Shown here: positions 58,313 through 64,000 of the stretch, piece after piece
How the letters are laid out: every line of letters begins with the position of its first letter
Position numbering within the stretch: the first letter of the stretch is position 1
Source of the DNA: Eopsaltria australis
Taxonomy: Eukaryota > Chordata > Aves > Passeriformes > Petroicidae
NCBI GenBank assembly: GCA_034509425.1
Contig: JAVTVJ010001861.1
Location: 62,001 to 126,000 of the forward strand
DNA length: 64,000 nt
Direction of reading: 5' to 3'
Made by a program: the position numbers and the translations under genes
Notes under the pieces: model-generated
Databases searched by the model: none
What the model was told of the DNA's origin: nothing
What the model saw: the letters and a program-made list of their open reading frames with translations, nothing else

Positions 58313-59488
58313 TAAACATTCTCCCGGTGTCCTCGCCCGCAGTGCTTGGCTGCTGCTCCCGGCAGCCTCTCCCCCGCCGCCCCCCTTCCCTCGCTGGGAA
58401 AGCCTCGTCCCGGCTCCCCGGGCTCAGCCCGGAGCCGCCGCCGCAGCCGGTGACCTTCACTGCTTCTCCTCTCCTTATCAGAGCCAGAGCACCAGGCCAG
58501 AGCCAGGGAAGGGGCTCCCGGAGGTCCCAGATGGCTGACGAGTCGTGCAGAGTGTCATTTCAGGGAAAGGGTAGATTGGATTTATTTTTTTTTTTTTCAG
58601 AACATGAACTTATTTAACGTGTTTCTTTTGGAAGTCCCTGCCCTGCAGGGGCTCTGGGAGGGAGCTGCCTGGCAGGGCAGATGCAGCTGCCCCGGGTCAG
58701 GTTTCACTGCTGTTGGATTTCGGGGGTGCTTTCTTCTCTTCCTTTTTAAACAAAGCCTTGAAGTGGAAGTGGATCCGATGTTTTTATTACTGTATTAACA
58801 TTCATTTTAATTCACTTCAGAAACTAACCCATTTTTCTTCCTGATTAGAATGTCATAGAATTAGACAAGCTGTAACCCTTCCTGAAGTGCCTTATTTTCC
58901 TACATGATATAAATATATTTATAAGAGTAATTATTCCACTTGTATCTTAGGGGTTTATTGCTGAGCAGGAGATAAGGTGGGAAAGGAGGGATGGGAAGTG
59001 CCCTCACGGACCCAGCCAGGCTGGGGGTTGGAAGGGCGACGGTTGATGGATTCTCTCAGGGTGCAGGGGGTTCCTCACTTCAGACCAAAGGAGTTTCAGC
59101 AGTGAAACTCTGCTTAGAAAGAAGAAAAAAGGACAAAAAAACCCCAGACTTGTGAGCAAAATACTGTAGATTTGTCAGGTTTTTTTTACCCCTGCAACAC
59201 AAACACTGATGGCCGGAGTCTGCAGGGAGGCAGTGGGTGTGGGGGTCGGAGCCTGCCCCTCGTCCTCACCTGCACATCCCAGTGCAGACTCCCTGCCTTC
59301 TGTATTCCCATGTAATGTCTGTGCTTTTCCCTGTCGGTTGCTGTATAAGCCAGATTTCCTGCTGCTTTGTTTTGTTGTTTTTAATAATCAACTCAGTAAC
59401 CCCTGGATGAAGATTCCAACTGCAAATATTTTGTAATGTACATGTATAAAAAAAAAGGAATAATTTTTTTGATTCTTTTTTAAAACTT

Positions 59489-59494
59489 GATAAA
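59489..59494 (+). terminator. Likely WASF2 poly(A) signal (GATAAA variant)
   Basis: GATAAA lies in aacttgataaaacctttc, about 20 nt before a GT-rich downstream element (ggtgcctgtgtgtgttactgt) at 59511 onward. No canonical AATAAA is seen nearby; an AATAAT occurs at about 59459. Confidence 0.55.
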
Positions 59495-59584
59495 ACCTTT
59501 CTATCCACTTGGTGCCTGTGTGTGTTACTGTGGGGGGTGTGAGCCTGGGCACGGGGGCTGCAGTGGCTTTGTGAGTGACTTGGA

Positions 59585-59745
59585 GTCATGGAAAGGTTTG
59601 GCATGGAAGGGACCTTAAAGCTCCTCTCATTCCATGGGCAGGGACACCTTCCACTATCCCAGGCTGCTCCAAGCCCTGTCCAACCTGGCCTTGAGCACTT
59701 CCAGGGACGGAGCAGCCACAGCTTCCCTGGGCAAACCAGCTCCTT
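59585..59745 (-). mobile_element. CR1 LINE 3' end downstream of WASF2
   Basis: Antisense CR1: gtcatggaaaggtttggcat, ggaagggaccttaaagctcc, atgggcagggacaccttcca, ccctgtccaacctggccttg and gacggagcagccacagcttc. Confidence 0.9.
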
Positions 59746-62700
59746 CCTGGGAGCATGGGAGGTGCTGGGCCAGTCGTGCCTATCCTTGTGTCCTTTGTGC
59801 AGCCACCAGGGTGTCCCCTGGGAAGCCCAGTGGCCTGGAGGTGCCTGCTGTGTCCTGGCACGTCCCGAGCTGTCTGGCAAACACCATCAGCACAGACACC
59901 TTTCCTGTGCCAGGGTGGGCTGAGGGCTGTTAACAGTGGGAATCTGAGGGTCGCAGCACCAGGGAAGCCCCATCCAGGAGCAGCCTCCAGCCTCCCTTCA
60001 GCACTCCTGCTATAGGAAATGAGCCCGGGCTCCATCTTGCAGAGCAGTCACTGCAGCTGGGCTGGGAAGGGGCTGCAGCAGCTTTTTGCCTCCATTTCGC
60101 AGCTCCAGGTCCCTCGTGCAGTGAATGTGCCTGGCAGTGGTGGCTGCTGGCCCTGAGCTCAGGTGCCTCATCTGGCCCCGCTCCATGGGGCTCTGTTTTC
60201 TTGCTGGTTGGTGAAAAGCAACAAAAGGCTCTGTCCCTGCTGCTCCTCATCCCTGCTTTTACCGCAGGCTTTGCTCTGCCAAATTCCCTTGGCTTTAGGA
60301 GACACCGGTGCCTCGCTCTGCAGCGCTGTGCCTTTCTTGGCTGACAATGGTCCCTGGCTGCAAAACCTCATTAGATTAATTGGCCTTGCCAGCTCCTGAA
60401 CAAGCAAGGCCTTTAGTCGTGCTGGGGCGCAGAGGGCAGGGGAAGGAGGGAGCTCTGTGGCTTCCACTCTCCCTCGAGCTGCATGTCCCAGCTCTTGGCT
60501 CCAGTTGTAGCCTGGGTGGAGCAACTGGAGCGCCTGGCTGCCTTTGGATGGGTGCGGCTGTGGCCAGGTGGTGTCTCTGCTTTTTTGGGGTTCAGGACAA
60601 CATGTAGCCTTGTGCTTCTGGAGTGACAGCCCTTGGAAGTCATCGTCAGAGTTTGGGGGGTGTTGGTGAGTTTATTGCTGGTTTAACCTCCTAAACAACA
60701 GGGAAATCTTAGCCCCAGCTCTGCCTTCCTGGGTAATGTGCAGGGCCCTATGCTTCCACCCTCCACGGAGCCAGGGAAGCTCCTGGAGGCTGAGGTTTAG
60801 CTCGGTACAGGGAGGAGAAGCCCAGCAGTGATTGATGGTGTGAGCCCCAGCCCTGTCCGTGAGCAGCACTTTGCTGCTGCAGCTGGGGCAGCGCCTCCCC
60901 AGCTCCGCAGCCTTGGCACGCCGACCTTGGCCCCGGCCTTTGATCCCTCTCCGTGCCCGTCTGCCTCTTCCACATGACTCGGCTCGGGATCACAGCTGGC
61001 CAGGCTGCGGCTTCGCAGGAGCCCCCGTCTCCAAAGACCTATTTAATTTTCTCCTTCAAGGTGGTGTTAGCAACACCCAGAAGATGCTGCCGGCTGCCTT
61101 GGACGAGTGGGCTGCGTGTCCTTTCCACCACTGACGTCAGCTTCTCTCCCTTAATTCCCCCTCTGGGACCGAAGCAAGTGCAGGCGCTGCCAGCTCGGAT
61201 CAGTGTTAACAGCCTGCTCTCCCAGTGTGTGGCAGCGCTCCGCCGTGCCAATGTCACCCCCGACTCGCGCTGCTGTCCCTGGCCAAGCAGCCATGGGTGG
61301 TGGGAGAGCACTACCCTCTTCCAGCATCCTGGGAAGGGCCCGGTGCCAGCAGAAAGTCCCCGTTCCTCGCACGTAGGTGTGCTGAGATGGCAGCTCAGCC
61401 CCTCAGAAATGGCTGACTCCTCTCTCTCGCTCTCTCACTGCCTGGTGGGTTTTTCTCTCCTCCTCCCTGCCTTTGCCGTTGCCTACGCGGTTGTGTGGGG
61501 AAGGCAATCGGCTCCCGTGCTGCGGATGGCTTTATCTGTAACTCTTCCATCTGCTCACAGCAGCTCACAAATAACCACGGGGTGCCAGAGGAATTATGTT
61601 ATTTGGAGCTCAAGTTTCTGCAGTCTGGCAGGGCAGCAGCTCTGCGCCGGGCTCAGCCGTGCTGCAAAGGCCAGCGCCGGCATGGCCAGGGCTTAAGGCA
61701 GGAGCTGGGGATGTGGCCAGGGCCGAGTTACCCTCCCCATCCAGTTAGACAAAGCATGGAAGCCTGGTCCTCTGGGAGCTTCCTGTAGAGAGCAGAGGGT
61801 CCTGCTGGCCCCGGGTCCCTGCAGAGCCGTGGGCTCATGGCACAAAGCCACCTTCTGCATCACATGCGGCAACAGGGGTAAAATGTGAGGCTGCTGACCC
61901 CCTCTCCCTGCACTTCGCTGTTTCCCACCAAGCTCAGCCCTTTCGGACAGACCTCCCTCCCTGGGAAGCACCATCCCATGCCTGCAGGCCATGGCTGTGG
62001 TGGTGGCCGGGGACGATGCTCGATGCTCGAGGCCGAGCTGTGCCGGGAAACGCCTCCCGCTGCCTCCGGCATTTGGTAAAACACTTACAGCAGGGCCGTG
62101 TTTTCTTCATTTCCTGCCTGCTCCTGCTTCCAAGGAAACAAAATCCCCCAAGCCAGGGCTGAGGTTTCTCATTTAAATGTAACCCAGGCCCATAACTGGA
62201 GCTGCCAGCCCTCCCCATGGCCCAGCAGTCCCAGGGTGGTGCAGGGGGTATGTCAGGGCTCGTGGTCCCATCATGGGTGCTCCAGTAAGGCACTGAGAGC
62301 AGAGACCCATCCCTGGGATGGGGCGTGGGGAAGGGCAGCTCTCAGCTGTGCCCCAGACAGGGCACTTGGGGTTCAGGATGCCAGGGGGAGGTTTTGGGGT
62401 AGCAGCAACTCCTTCCCTCCTCCCATCTGGCAAAACCCGAGTGGTTTTGGCACCAGGGCTGGAGCAGGGGCTCCAGACTGGGTGGTTTGGGACCAGCCCT
62501 GGCTCTGTTGTGGGTGCTGCCAGCTCTCTCACCTGCATGATGGCCAAGTGCTTGGAGCCAGATCTGGGTCCTGCTGCTGCCAGCAGGACCAGGGCTGCTC
62601 ACACTGGAGCAGGGGAGCAAACCCCAACCCGCCCCCCCTGTCTGCACTGCAGCACGGGCTGGGCTTGGAGGCAAGAGCTGCCTGTGCTTGCGGCATCTGC

Positions 62701-64000
62701 TGGGAGCCTGGGAAGGGCTGGCCCTGCCAGATGTGCAAGCACAGCTGGGGTGAGGCCATGCCCACGTCTCTTAGCTCATATTTTAACCCCAAAGTTGGGC
62801 TGTTGGTCCCCCCCGAGCCTCTCCTGCACATCCCTGGTGTGGGGGTGGCTGCTCAGCACTCTGGCACCTTCTTGGATGGATTTGGCTCTTTTTTATAGCT
62901 TCATTTTCTGCATCTTTCTCCACCAAAAAAGGGAGCAGGCTGGGTCCTGCTGTACCTCCCCGCCCGGTGCCGCCTGCTCCATCATCCCCCAAAGGCCTGG
63001 AGCAGCCAGGGATGTCTCTGGACGTGCTGGGAGAGCAACCAGCACTGGCAGGGTCGTGGATTCCTCCAGCCCATGCTCCACCTGAGCTTCCCTCATCCAT
63101 CCTGGCAGCAGGGAACCGGACACAGGTAGGAGCCAAAGGGTGCATTTCCCACCTGGGAGGGGGCATACGGAGCTGGACAGTGGCCACTGTGGTGGCAGTA
63201 AGGCATGGGGCTGTGAGGGTGACATTCTTGGGGTGGTGGTGACAAGGATTCAGTGAGGGCTCAGCTCCCACAGCTCTCGAGTTTCTGGTCCTGGGGAAAC
63301 ACCTTGGCCTGAGTTGTGATGGCTTTTGATGCCACGTTGTCACTATGGGTCAGCACAGCTCCTGAGCCCTCTGCATGCCCCCAGGGAAGCTCATCAGGAA
63401 TGGCACAGCCCTGCCAGGAGCTGGGAAGGCGGGGGCTGCAGCCCTGTGCCCACCCCCACCGCCGCCGTGGTGGGCGGGAGCCTGAGGAGGGGTTCCAGCA
63501 CACCCGAATGGTGCTGCCCTCGTGCCCTGCACACTCTGGAGTGTCACCCTGTCCCCAGGGGAAGTGACAGGGACCCCAGGGAGTGGGAGGAACTGGATGA
63601 GCTTGCACACCGTGGAGAAACTCTGAAGACATCAGCAGGGGAGGCACGAGGGAGAGAAAAGCTGTTTCAGCTGCCATGTGATGTTGACATAAGAATCACC
63701 AGGTAAAAACTGCCCCTGAATACAGCAGAGCTGGGAATTACGGGATTTTTCACTGCTAAGGGAGGTAGGCTTGAGAATTATCTCCTGGCTGAGGAGAGGG
63801 TGCTCAGCTGAGCCCTGGGGTGCAATGAACACCTCCAGCCTCTGGCTTAACCTCGGTGGGGACAAGGGGAGCCCGAAATTCCTGATCCCCAGCACTGAGC
63901 CCAGCCCTGGGAGAGCCGGAGACAATCTGTGGGTCCTTCAGCCCCCCCAGCCCCATCTCTCCTCATCACTTGCTAATGCAGCTCCTTGCCAGCGCTCAGC
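59746..64000. other. Intergenic DNA downstream of WASF2, no gene supported
   Basis: Many short overlapping frames on both strands, none with recognisable motifs or convincing splice sites. In mammals GPR3, a single-exon receptor, lies next to WASF2 on this side; no seven-transmembrane frame is present before the window ends. A CT-rich stretch occurs near 61420-61440. Confidence 0.5.

Larger units (their letters stand above)
55357..59510 (+). other. WASF2: WASF2 3'UTR
   Basis: The untranslated region runs from the stop to a likely cleavage site just after ctatccacttgg. It is about 4.1 kb, comparable to the long 3'UTR of mammalian WASF2. It contains a (GT)n tract at 57010-57042, a (CCCTT)n tract near 58278, a CpG-rich block at 58320-58460 and AU-rich stretches near 58900 and 59400. 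No CR1 copy is seen within it, in contrast to the introns and the DNA just after 59585. Confidence 0.7.

Noticed and set aside
62098..63085. Overlapping + strand frames near the end of the window as a downstream gene such as GPR3
   Set aside because: No seven hydrophobic helices or receptor motifs; cysteine/tryptophan-rich translation is typical of non-coding GC-rich DNA.
1..64000. tRNA, rRNA or known small RNA genes
   Set aside because: No cloverleaf-type box A/box B pattern or other conserved RNA signature was recognised by eye; a covariance-model scan would be needed to exclude small RNAs.

Overview
The window is vertebrate nuclear DNA, almost certainly from a bird. It carries two multi-exon protein genes on the + strand in the order AHDC1 then WASF2, which are also neighbours on human chromosome 1p36 (from memory). 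At least nine interspersed fragments have the 3' end typical of avian CR1 LINEs, ending in a run like 'cccaaaccattctatgattct'. The first 27 kb are very GC-rich, as on avian microchromosomes. There is no bacterial, phage or organellar content, and most long open frames in the GC-rich part are artefacts of base composition.

Layout. 1-8786: GC-rich upstream flank or 5' introns of AHDC1, with simple repeats, an 18-bp minisatellite, a GT/E-box-rich array, one CR1 end and several short homeobox-motif islands that look like regulatory DNA. 8787-10152: two well-formed candidate 5' exons of AHDC1. 10153-15210: the single large coding exon (CDS 10230-15167, 1645 aa). 15320 to about 17.5-18.5 kb: the 3' non-coding exon or exons. 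18.5-27.3 kb: intergenic, with regulatory-looking AT-richer blocks and C-rich minisatellites. 27.3-27.6 kb: CpG-island promoter and non-coding exon 1 of WASF2. 27549-44103: 16.6-kb intron 1 with several CR1 copies and an internal CpG-rich block. 44104-55356: coding exons 2-9 of WASF2 (1503 nt, 500 aa), every junction checked for AG/GT and phase. 55357 to about 59510: WASF2 3'UTR. 59.5-64 kb: downstream intergenic DNA with one CR1 end and no gene I can support.

The two genes do not form an operon or a known joint pathway. AHDC1 (Gibbin) is a nuclear AT-hook protein. WASF2 (WAVE2) is the cytoplasmic actin nucleation-promoting subunit of the WAVE regulatory complex. I found no undescribed multi-gene system. 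The most useful leads are a 93-codon stop-free frame running upstream of the AHDC1 start across two candidate exons, a possible second 3'UTR intron that would make that isoform NMD-sensitive, a coding minisatellite and a third AT-hook-like core in AHDC1, and several repeat or regulatory oddities.
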